A DNA stretch of 64,000 bases from Pyrocephalus nanus (taxonomy: Eukaryota > Chordata > Aves > Passeriformes > Tyrannidae). Where the stretch lies: assembly GCA_038380795.1 (NCBI GenBank), contig CM076260.1, forward strand, positions 31,096,634 to 31,160,633, read 5' to 3'. This document shows, one piece after another, positions 1 through 10,045 of the stretch. Position 1 is the stretch's first letter. Every line of letters starts with the position of its first letter. The translations under genes were made by a program, and so were the position numbers. The notes beneath the pieces are model-generated. The model did no database searches, was not told where the DNA came from, and saw only the letters and a program-made list of their open reading frames with translations.

Positions 1-3000
1 AGTGTGGATTCATTACAAAAAAACTAATTAATTTTGATAGATGAATTTGAAACAGGATGTTAAAGACACTGTAAGAAAGTAAGTTTGATATTTGATATCT
101 CTTCTACCTTACAGGGATTTGAAAGGTTTTTCCTTGTAAGGGGAATAGGTATCAGTTAGAAGTTATTTAGTTGTGTAATAAATTTAAAGTAAAAATTACC
201 TAATTTGTCTGAAGCAGAAAACTCCTTGAATAATATATTCAATAGAAATCAGAAATCCAAGAACAATTTGCAGGCATGGTTTTAAGTAAACCTCTGTGAG
301 ATGACAAGAGGGAAATATTTCACTAATTTAAAAGTGAAATGATAACTTTCTGAAGAATGATATGGAGCTCTAAATTCTCCTAAAATATATCTACACAGCT
401 CCTGTATCTGCTCTATTACAGAAAATGTTTTTATTAGCACTCATCGCACAAAATATACCTTATACTGTCAGGAAATTAAACCAAATTAAGTGATAGATCT
501 TTTTATTTTTACATTGACACAAGTTCTGCACAAAATATGATTCATTTTGAGTGTGGCAACTTGCAAACATACAGCCCTTTCACTGAAGCAGACACAAGGA
601 TGTTTTTAGAAACTTAATATTCTAAAAGCAAGGAGAATATTCCTTGGAATAGTGGAAAGTCCAGCATTGCTACTTCAAACAGTTCTGTCAAGCAAGATGA
701 TGTTCTTGCCAAAGCAACACCAATGCTTTTATAAGCACTACCCCAGAATGGTCACTGATTAATAAATGTTGTGTTGTTTATTTGTGTCCTCGTGAACTGC
801 CCAGTTCAATTCTGAAATAAGCAACATTCACCATCACATGGACAGAAGGAGCCTAATTCTATCAGTTCTGCTCTGTTGAAGCTTTGCTCCATTTTTAGGC
901 TGTAAAATCATCTTGTGCCTTTCTTTGACCCTCTCTGTTAATCGAGCCAGCTCCCTAGTCCTTAAATCCTCATAAAACATTTACTTATGTCCTAGAAATG
1001 CTCTGTATGAGAGAAACCTGCAGCAAAGTCCCTGCAATCCACTGCCAAGAAACTGTGAGGAGTTAAGACCTGACTGTGAGGGCTTGTCTGCTTCCAGAGC
1101 CAGGAGCAAAATCTTTGCCATAGGAAATAAGAAAATGCATCAACAGCTTAATTATTTATCTTCCAATAGAAGTGCCTTGCTGTGAGGAGGTACACTGAAT
1201 GCCAGATGCTGTCACACCAAAATCTTAACCAATTTCATTACTGATCTTTCAAATAAGGAATTATTACATATTCTGTCTTTTGTTCAGAAATCTATTTGAG
1301 GAGTCCTTCTTAAGGGCTTATAGAAAATATGGAATCTAGAGTGTTAGCTGATTGCAACCATATGTATCAAGGGCAAAAAGGTAGCATGAAGCCTGAGAAA
1401 CAGTCTGTCAGGGCCCTGAGAACAGCAGAAAGCCTTTGCTGGGGCTGTCCACAATCCCTGCTCATGGTACAGGACCCTGCTTGAGTCTGGCCCAGAGCTG
1501 CCAGCCCCTGCCCCAGTGACATCACAGCACTGCCAGTCTCCAGCTCCCTCCCTGTAGGTAGATGACCTCCTGGATAGACCCCTCACCCCACAGTGTATGC
1601 TGTTAGTCTCCATTCCTACTTTTGGCTCCAGCAACTTTTGGTGCAGGGTGGACCCTGGCCCTGGATCATTGCTTGGTATGTGTGGAATGGCTATAGATAG
1701 GCATGGCCAAGTCTGCAAACATAAGTCATATAGATTAAGCCAAGTCTGCAAACATAAGTCATCTTTTTTTCAAAATCATTGTTGCATTGGGTATATTTTA
1801 GGACACTCTTCATGCCTGTATGTTAAACAGAAGCTTGGACAACATTATTTGAAAACATAAGGTGATGAAGATTAGTCAAGGTAATTAATGGCAAAAATCT
1901 CTGTAGTTAATATTTTCTTAAAGTGCTTATTGGTGCAAGCATAAAAGATGTCCTTCATAGCATGAAGAAGAAATTCAACAAAAGTTAAGTGATAGTTGAA
2001 TTAATCTGGCTGTTAGATAGTCTTTTATCTCAAGTCAACAAATTTGGTAGCCAAACTGACAAACCTGTATTTTAGATTGTTTCTCTGCATGATATTATAA
2101 ATGGAGATTGAAGAACTGGAGTACAGAAGGAGGTAAATGTTAGTAGTAAATGAAAAAAAAAAAGTCCTTAAATTCAGTGATGAGTGGGTGGAGTTGGCAC
2201 AAGCTTTATTAATTTTTCTTTTCTAAATTACTTCATAGCAGGAAAAAATTACATAACCTTAAATGCATTGATGATATCAATATTATAGAAACTGTAATTA
2301 TTGTACTACAGAAGAAAAAGAAATAGACCAAGGAAGAGAAATGAGAGCAATAGACTAATAGATGCATTTATTGCTACAATTTAAAAACTCAGTTGAAGAA
2401 AACCAACTAAGAATGCATCCTGAGGGAGCTGAGCGGTATAGAAATGGCAAGCTAAATAACTAACAAATTTGATGCCCAAGAAAATGCAGCAAAAGCAGTA
2501 CTAAATAAAGTAATAAGTTGGTAGAAAGATTAGTCATAAATGTACTAAGACAACAGCTTGGTTATTATCTTTGTCACAGCTCAGGCTTTGACTGAAACAG
2601 AGAATGTAAGTGTTGATTCAAAATCCAATAAAGTCAGTGGCAATATTCCTTATGAGTAATAAATAGCTTTGAGGAAGTATCTCAACTGTTAGGATGTGCC
2701 CAGATGTCAAAGAAATGTCTTATCAGGAAAAAAGGTTCAAGAACTGAAGCAAATGGAAGGGAACTGCAGCGTTCTCAAACTACAGATTGTGGACACTTGA
2801 GCAGTACCACAACTACTTGATGTTCTAGTGGAAAAAGATTGTGTGCATCTGTGTAAGGAAGGGTTCTGGCTAGAGATCAGATTGCATGTTTCTAACCAGA
2901 AATACTATTTCCATTTAGAGGTGGAAAAAGATAATTAATGCCAAAGTAGAGGCTGTCAGTATTAAGTATTTTGTAAACCAAGACTAGTGCAAACATTAAT

Positions 3001-3133
3001 TCATATATTCATATATAATTCTATGCACAGAGAAGCAGGTTTTCAATCCACATAGTTATTCTATGATTCTCCATTATAATTCACATGCACATATGAACTT
3101 TGTTAAATTCTCCTCTTTTCTACTCTTATTGGC
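1..3133. other. Non-coding sequence, no gene recognised
   Basis: AT-rich sequence with frequent stops in all frames. The only open frame over 100 codons (minus, 1344-1751) lies in a GC-richer patch at about 1400-1690 that lacks CpG. Its conceptual product has no motif I recognise and no clear splice context, so I treat it as chance. A TTCTATGATTCT string near 3059-3070 resembles a CR1 tail, but no CR1 body precedes it. Confidence 0.7.
1707..1762. repeat. Spaced direct repeat, 23 bp x 2
   Basis: A 23-bp unit starting CCAAGTCTGCAAACATAAG occurs at 1707-1729 and again, identical, at 1740-1762, giving a period of 33 bp. The spacer (1730-1739) is AT-rich. This looks like a local tandem duplication; no function is implied. 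Confidence 0.85.
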
Positions 3134-3660
3134 TGTCTATGGCAGGTCATCATCCCCCAAGCATCTGACCAAGACAATGCCCATTTGCAAATGTTATCAG
3201 TGGTAGGCTGAGGGAGATGGCAGGCCAGGACAGAAGATGTTGAAACCATTCTGGGTTAAACCCTGAATTAACATCCTGATGGTGAGATGGAGTCAAAAGA
3301 CTGTCAGTCCTTCACTATAAAAGTCCAGTTCCCTTTCATACAGTCAGGATTTTCTAACAAAACTCCTCCTGGAATGTATGTGTAGAGATCCCTCCCTTGG
3401 GCTGGGAACGCACCTGACGATAGTCCTTGAGGCTGAGAGAAAAATCTTCCCACAAGACTGATGTATGAGTTACATCAAACCTCTTCTTAATAATTATTTC
3501 TTCTTTAGTAGCTTAAATATAATTGCTTCAATAATTCCTTTAATATAGTGCACTATCCTCTGCTATACTACTAATACTTTTAGCATTTATATTGTGTAGT
3601 AAATAATTCTGATTAAGACCTTTTATTAGATTATTTGTAATAATTAATGATTCATTTTAG
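3134..3660 (+). mobile_element. LTR-like interspersed repeat (solo LTR candidate), copy 1
   Basis: This block is similar along its length to the reverse complement of 28000-28529, so the two are copies of one interspersed family. Shared landmarks are a start at TATGGCAGG, the promoter-like AAAAGTCCA, CAGTCAGG, GGCTGAGAGA, GAGTTACATCAAA, TTAATAATTATTTCTT and GTAGTAAATAATTCTGA. A TATA-like TATAAAA sits at 3316-3322 and an AGTAAA polyadenylation-like variant about 280 bp later at 3598-3603. This order (upstream part, TATA, transcribed part, poly(A) signal) fits an LTR. The first base is placed at TGTCTATGG. The 3' boundary is soft because similarity fades between 3620 and 3660. I see no clean CA end, target-site duplication or internal retroviral sequence, so LTR identity is inference. 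Confidence 0.55.
3316..3322 (+). promoter_or_regulatory. TATA-like box in LTR-like repeat
   Basis: TATAAAA lies in the context CACTATAAAAGTCC, about 185 bp from the inferred 5' end of the repeat. The second copy has a degraded version with the same AAAAGTCCA flank. It could be the former LTR promoter; present activity cannot be judged. Confidence 0.35.
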
Positions 3661-4156
3661 ATTAAATATTCTCAATTTTTCTTCATTAAAACCTGTGGGA
3701 CAAAAGTGGTTCAATCACACTTCTATAATTTATTAAATTTAAAATGTTGACAAAATCTGAGGCTATGATTGGATACTTTCTCCACCTCATGACTCAATAG
3801 CAGGGCTTCTTTAACAAATTTTGTCTAAGCCTTCCACTTTCACCTGCAACACTGGTTAATAGTATTTTTGATTTAACATTTCTTTTTCCAAATGTGAATA
3901 TTATTCACAAGTTTTCTTATTTTTACCAATTTAAAGGATTGGAATGGTATAGGTTTGTTAAGAAAAAAACCCATGCCAGTACATACATAAATTAATTTTT
4001 TTGTTATCTTATAGTTCTTATGGCTGCTTTTAATGTTCTAGGTTATAATTAAATAGCCCCTAGTAAATATTTGGATGCCAGTCAGTAGTTCATTCACATG
4101 CCATTTTCAACTGGTCAGAGCTTTAACACAATTCTTGAAATATTTGTTCTTTCATA
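3661..4156. other. AT-rich non-coding spacer
   Basis: Lies between the LTR-like repeat and the 3' side of the large CR1. It is AT-rich with short homopolymers, and I see no gene or repeat. Confidence 0.7.
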
Positions 4157-4399
4157 CGGGTTTGAAAAGACATCCAAGATCATCAAGTCCAACCCTCGAT
4201 CCAACACTGCTGTGGTTACTAGACCATGGCACTCAGTGCCACATCCAGTCTCATCTTAAAAACCTCCAGGGACGGTGAATCCACCACCTCCCTAGGAAGT
4301 CCGATTCCCATGTCTGATTACTCTCTCCGTAAAAGATATCTTCCTAATATCCAACCTAAAACTCCCCTGGCACAGCTTAACACTGTGCCCTCTCCAGCC

Positions 4400-5555
4400 A
4401 CTCTGTGCCCAGCCTGTAGTGCTACAGGGGTTTGTTGTGGTCAAAGTGCAGGACCCAACACTTGGCCTTGTTGAACCTCATCCCACTGGAATCAGACCAT
4501 CTCTTCAGCTTGTCCAGTTCCCTCTGCAGAGCCCTCCTGCCTTCCAGCAGATCAACATTCTCCCCCAACTTGGTTTCATCTGCAAATTTGCTAATGGTGG
4601 ACTCAATTCCCTCATCCAGATCATCAATAAAGATATTAAACAAAACTGGGCCCAACATTGATCCTTGTAGGATACCACTGGTGACCGGCCATCAGCTGGA
4701 TGCAGCCCCATTCACCAGCACTCTCTGGGCCCTGCCCTCCAGCCAGTTCTTAACCCAGCATAGAGTGCCCCTGTCCAAGCCATGGGCTGCCAGCTTTTCC
4801 AGGAGTATATTATGGGAGAGACATTGTCAAAGGCTTTGCTGAAGTCCAGATAGATGCATCCACAGCCTTCTGTTCATCCACCAGGCAGGTCACCTGATCA
4901 TAAAAGGAGATCAGGTTGGTCAGACAGGACCTGCCCTTCCTAAACTCATGCTGACTGGCTCTGATCCCTTGTCCATCCTGTAGGGGCAGTGTGATTGCAC
5001 TCAGGATGATCTGCTCCATAACCTTGCCAGGCACTGAGGTCAGGCTGACAGGTCTGGAGTTTCCTGGGTCCTCCTTGCAGCCTTTTTTGTGGATGGGCAT
5101 GACATTCACCAACTTCCAATCATCTGGGACCTCCCCAGTGAGCCAGGACTCTTGGTAAATGATGGAGAGTGGCTTGGTGATCTCTTCTGCCAGCTCCCTC
5201 ATCACCTTAGGATGGATCCCATCTGGTCCCATGGACTTGTGAGGATTCAAGTGGCTCAGAAGGTCACTAACTGTTTCCTCCTAGATTATAGGGGGCCTAT
5301 TTGGCTTCATATCTCTTTCTACCAGTTCCAGAAGCCAGCTGTCCTCAGGACAACCTGTCTTACTGTTGAAAACTGAGGCAAGGAAAGTATTAAGTACCTC
5401 AGCCTTTTCCTCATCTTTGGTGACTATGTTCCCCCCATGTCCAATAAAGAATGGAGGTTTTCCTTGTCCCTCCTTTTGCTATTGATGTATTTGTAGAAGC
5501 ACTTCTTGTTATCCCTAACAGAAGTAGCTAGAGTCCTTATGTCCTTGCTAGATAG
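4400..5555 (-). pseudogene. CR1 ORF2 reverse transcriptase remnant
   Basis: On the minus strand, 5555-5424 encode the pre-RT segment (NNKKCFYKYIN-like). 5250-4810 encode RT fingers and palm with GPDGIHPKV, WKLVNV, SRPVSL, PGKVMEQIIL and the SCLTNL region. 4658-4422 encode the end of the palm with [12 protein letters not shown] and [11 protein letters not shown]. The catalytic FADD box is FADE (4586-4575), so the second aspartate is lost. A frameshift near 4830 breaks the DFSKAFD motif. The N-terminal endonuclease domain is absent and the C-terminal RT region is missing past 4400. This is a fragment of the CR1 polymerase. Confidence 0.88.
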
Positions 5556-6586
5556 AGGAAGCCCATCTGACTCTAGCAGGCTAGGTACCATAGAATTTGT
5601 CCCATGATTGAAAAAAACCAAAATTCTGCCAGTGGCACCAATCCTTTAGCTGCTTATTGGATAAGATGGGTTTTCCTACTACTCTCTTCATTAATCTCTT
5701 CTACTGCAGGAACTGAAGTGAATACCACCTGTGCTCCTGTCTCATTAACTAATCGAGCCAGCACCTTGAATTCTTAACTACCCTGGTACCTCTTTCATTA
5801 ATGCCATCACTGCCAGCCTGGATCACCAGCAGTACATAATAATCAGAGGGCCAGATTATCTCAGGGAGTCCTCTACTTATCCCTCACCTGGGCCCCGGGA
5901 AGGCAGCAGACTTCCCTGTGGGATAGATCCAATTGGCCTATAGGGCCTTCAGTTCCCCTCAGAAGGGAGTCACCTACTACAACTACCCTTCTTTTTTCCT
6001 GTATAGCTGTGGTTGTAATCCATCTGGTAGACAGGCTGCAACCAGGAGAACCTCCAGACAGATCCTCTTCTTGGTAGTCCTCTGCCTGACTCTCTGGGTC
6101 CAAGGCCTCATACCTCTTCTTAAGGGAACTATGGAAGGTGATGGGGGTTGGAAGGGGATTCCTTTACCTCTTCGATCAGGGACCTGTCTCCATTTCACCC
6201 CATCTACCTGATTTGCTCCATCTGCCTGACAGCAGGAGGGGCAGGGCTTCACTATCTCCTGCTGGACTTCCTTTGGGGTCAAAAGGGTATAACTCGACCA
6301 GTCTATTTCCCTTTCACTCTCCACTTTTTCCTTGAGCTCTGCCATCAAGCACAGCAAATCATTCACCTGCTCACATCATACACAGGCACGTCTCACACTC
6401 TCCTCTGGTACTGATGCCAGGCTCAGACAGCCTGTGCAGCCAGAGACCTGAGCAGCTGCGTCCTTCCTGGGGGATTCTGTCTGAGTTAGCACACTTCACC
6501 TGAGAGCAGCAGCAACAGCTTTCACTCATTTGGAAACCATTGCTGAGTTGAGTTATGGAAAAAAAAAAATACCCACAGCCCCACAC
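5556..6586 (-). pseudogene. CR1 ORF1 remnant (cysteine-rich N-terminus plus GDSL-type esterase domain)
   Basis: On the minus strand, the N-terminal part (6586-6371) is cysteine-rich. It leads into a Glu/Leu-rich stretch (ELKEKVESEREID) resembling the coiled-coil part of CR1 ORF1. Further on, 5974-5963 encode the serine motif GDSL inside VVVVGDSLLRG, which marks the SGNH/GDSL esterase domain known from ORF1 of CR1-like elements. The esterase continues to a C-terminal FFNHGT...ESDG stretch, where the catalytic-end DG.H becomes DGLP, so the expected His is missing. Stops occur after AQVRDK and beyond, and the N-terminal and central parts lie in different frames. In active elements ORF1 is thought to bind nucleic acid or chromatin and its esterase to act on lipid or membranes. 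Here it is dead. Confidence 0.8.
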
Positions 6587-6840
6587 CTACCTCACAAGCC
6601 AGCAGAGAGAGCTGGGAGGGTGACTGTGCCCTTCCTGCTCAACCTGGCATCAAACTGCCATGCTATGCTATCCTATGCCTTCACTGACATGCCATGCCCC
6701 TGTTTACCACTCTCGGGGTCACTTGTGCTCCCTGGAGCAGTTTAAATCTCCCGGCAGTGAGCTCGGCTCCACCCCCTGGTCAGCTCATTAGGCCTTGCAG
6801 GGCAGCTGGTCTGGATGAGTCTCTACTACTGAGAGAAGTC

Positions 6841-9800
6841 ACTACATGCAAAAATTAGTTTCTACTCACAAAATGTGTCTAAATATCCTGAATGTGGAAG
6901 GTATCTTGAGCTCATGAACTCACCTTTTCTTCTCTAAGAAATAAGTTAGCAAGTTAAATAATCCCCCAGTTTCTTTTTTGAAAAGTTTGAGCACAAATTT
7001 TAACACATCCGGAGAGTTGGTACAATTCTAATTTTCCTGACTGAATTACCCCAGTTCTGCAGATAAAAAGTTGCCAGTGAATTTACTTTATTTGCTATTA
7101 TTTTCTGAATTCGTCTTCCGAGGAAGATAATCATAGTGAAGCAAATGTCATCCAGAGTTTACTTATTGTTGTAACTACCTACCTTTATGGAAACAGTACA
7201 CATACAAACCTTTTGGAGAGTACAAGCCTAAAAATTCTTTTTCTAAAAATGGATATTATTGCCTTTTATTAGCAATATAATATTAGAAATAAGTAGGCAA
7301 ATAGCACTTGCAATGACCATCCAGCTGGCAACACAGGTAATTCACTGTCTCCTCTACTACAAAACTAAAAGGACTTCTTACTCCTTTCTCTTTCTTTTCC
7401 ACTAACTGTGCTTTCAAAATGAAAAGTACAGCTCGTAGTGTCCTTGTGTGGTAGCATGTGAGGAAACGTGCTGAGGGCAATTCTCTTTTTAGTTTTCTTG
7501 CCATCCAGTAGAACTGTTCCCAGACCCTTGAGAAGTTCACAGTTTCTCAGATCCGCCCAGTAACTTGCATCACAGCAACATGTTGCTCTTGAGCACTGAT
7601 GTAGCCATTCGTTTCTTCTGACTGGTCACAATGGAGAATTAAACTATTTTAATCTTTTATATCTGACAACACTTGAAGAAATATATGTTGAAAGCATCCA
7701 TGGGAAACAAACTGAAATGTAAACCCACCAGGAATTCTGACCCAGAGAAAAACCTAAAAATCCACTAAGTAGTGTTTCCTGTTTTGGAGTGTTACTGGAA
7801 TATATTCTATTTACTGCGTAGCTTTATTCAGAGCCCTGCCTTTTGAAGAGTAATAAAAATTTCAAAGACAATTTGCTAGCACATTCCTTAATTAGAACAA
7901 GTTCTTCCAAGCAGCTGTTAAGTAATTCATTACTGGACAGGCAGGCAGGTATTCTGAACTCAGATACCATAATCATCAGTCCCTACTCTCTAGTTTATGT
8001 GATATCTGGTCATCTTCTGTGTTGGCTCTGGTTTTAAAACTTCTAGATCAGTGGACTTGTGTGTTAGATTTTACTTAACTTGTTCTACCAACGAGCCTTT
8101 ATCAAGCGTTTGTTTCCTGTACAGGTAGGTCTAATTTGCAGCACAAACCATGACGTAATAACCTCCCCAAGAGGGTGGAAGAACATGAAAATTTCTCTGG
8201 CCACTGAAACAAGAAAACTTACAAGTCTACCTGTAAGGGAGAAGAATCAGTGCAGTGAACCAAAAGGAAAGAAATGGATGGGGGGAAATTTTACTGGTGT
8301 GTGAGCATGGAGAGTAGCAATGGGAGATGGATGATGGGAAAGTGTGAAGGTGTTTAGAGAGCAGAGTATTACATTGGATTACGGTCAGGAATGTAGGGAG
8401 GGAGATGCGAGAACTGCATGTGGCACAATTGATGAGAAATAGACTGCTGGGATATAAAGTGATAAAAATGGATCCCGTCCTGTTCAGCCCAAAACATGCT
8501 TGGTCTGAGCATATGATTGAACTGAGCTGTGCTGCACACTGAGGAAAAGGGTACAGATGGCCTCAGATGGCAGGAGGGAAGGCAAGCTGAGTGCAGGCTA
8601 GGGGCTCTGCTACTGAGGTAAGTCTGCATCCCTGTGATGATAGGCTGTGGTGTCTTAGGAGATGACCACCTTCGGTCCTTCCCACATTCTGCTTCCACTG
8701 AGAATCTAAATGTTATGACACAGCCTTTCATCACACACATTCAGCTCATAGCCTCCCTTTTCTGACTCTCCTACTTAACCCACAGCTGTTCTAATTCATT
8801 CTGCACATAACTCATTTGTCAGGCCAACAACCCAGCCCACAGCTCTTCTTTGTTTTGGTGCGTCTTCATTCCAACTCTCTTGCTTCCATGGTCACCCCAC
8901 CAGTTCTACTTCAGCCTGTACAGGATAGACAAGATGGGAGCACCAGTCTTTTAATATCGGGTACACTCAGAGTTTCTGAGTGCATAATTCTTAGGAATGA
9001 ATAGTGGACGTAGAGTTGGGTTATGGCTGGTTTGCCGGTGTTCATAAAACACCACAGAATATACAGAAGACACAGATTTCTACGCTGTAAATCAGATTCA
9101 GTTTTATCCCTAGAGATTGTACGAATTGTTAGTATTTGGAAGCAATATCAAGTAGTGAGGAAGAAACTTTTACAGAACAAACTTAGACAATTAATAGATA
9201 TATTTTCTGTGCATTTCTTGTATGTTGTGAAAAATTGGCTTGTGGGTCAACCCTTATTAAAAAAGGAGTTGTCACATTTTGTTATCTTCTCTAGAGAAGA
9301 ATGTGGATAACATCATTCATTCTATGATTAGTTAAATTGCAGATTTACCTTCTCATTTGCTCATGCAGTTTCCAGTCATTCAGATTATTTGTTGTGACTC
9401 TTCATTTCAGCATAACTCTGTGGAGACTGAAAACTGGACTGCTACACATTGCCTGTGACATATCAAGTGTCTTTTCAGGGCACTTGGCCCAGTGTCTGCG
9501 CATCCTGTACTTGTGAATCAAACACAGGTCACTGGACTCAGTGTTCAGCTGCTGTGAGCTGTCTTCAGAGTATCTGTGCTGAAATAAACCAGTTGTTGAT
9601 TTGTCTTATCACACAGGAAGGGAAGACAGAGACAGACCAAATAACTTCATGATTGCTTTGCATCAGTAAATGCCAGTTGGTATAACTTGGTCATATTAAA
9701 AGACAAAAGGTATCAAATTTACAACAAGTCTTGGTTGCTTGACTACAGATATCTGGTAGGATTTAGTGGGGCATAAAGGATCCTGAAAAGTTATATGAAG

Positions 9801-9984
9801 ATTGTTTTAAAACATTAACATTTACAAAAAATGAGCACTGGCTACAATATATCCACACCTTATGAATGAGTTTATTAGAAAAATAGAAAATTAGCTGACT
9901 CAAGGACTTTGAATAAGTACTGTTAGCTTCAAGCCAAGTTAATGTATACTATTTTCCTGGATACTTGCCACATGCTCTCACAAG
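6841..9984. other. Non-coding sequence, no gene recognised
   Basis: Mixed-composition unique sequence. Open frames are short (the largest is 123 codons, minus, 8369-8740) and have no recognisable domain. A TTCTATGATT string at about 9319-9330 resembles a CR1 tail but no CR1 body is visible beside it. I see no RNA gene. Confidence 0.65.
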
Positions 9985-9986
9985 TT

Positions 9987-10017
<31 letters not shown>

Positions 10018-10045
10018 TTTTATTTTTATTTTTTATTTTTTTATT
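9985..10045. repeat. (TTTA)n microsatellite with decayed T-rich end
   Basis: About nine uninterrupted TTTA units (9985-10020) pass into imperfect TTTTTATTTTTTA sequence up to 10045. It is a simple repeat, likely polymorphic in length. Confidence 0.95.

Larger units (their letters stand above)
4157..6840 (-). mobile_element. CR1 LINE, internally deleted, both end regions retained
   Basis: Reading the minus strand, this element runs from 5'UTR-like sequence (about 6840-6600) through ORF1 (about 6586-5556) into ORF2 reverse transcriptase (about 5555-4400) and a CR1 3' region ending near 4157. A full-length CR1 is about 4.5 kb; this copy spans about 2.7 kb. The missing length is internal. The ORF1 C-terminus joins directly to the post-endonuclease part of ORF2 near 5540-5560, so the apurinic-type endonuclease domain is gone. 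A second junction near 4390-4400 joins the mid-RT region to the 3' terminal region, removing the RT thumb and C-terminal part. Frameshifts and stops interrupt both ORFs. The 3' end lacks the ATTCTATG tail, and no target-site duplication is visible. The element cannot retrotranspose by itself. Confidence 0.9.

Noticed and set aside
1344..1751. 135-codon minus-strand open frame in a GC-richer patch
   Set aside because: No motif; the N-terminal part comes from the 23-bp direct repeat at 1707-1762; composition alone can explain its length.
3055..3075. Possible CR1 tail (TTCTATGATTCT)
   Set aside because: No CR1 body sequence is visible on either side; a 12-bp match can be chance.
4432..4842. 136-codon plus-strand open frame
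   Set aside because: Antisense shadow of the minus-strand CR1 reverse transcriptase; the RT motifs read on the other strand.
8098..8128. Splice-like TTTCCTGTACAGGTAGGT
   Set aside because: Acceptor and donor consensus overlap in one word with no open exon between them.
9315..9335. Possible CR1 tail (CATTCTATGATTA)
   Set aside because: The preceding sequence does not resemble the CR1 3' region.
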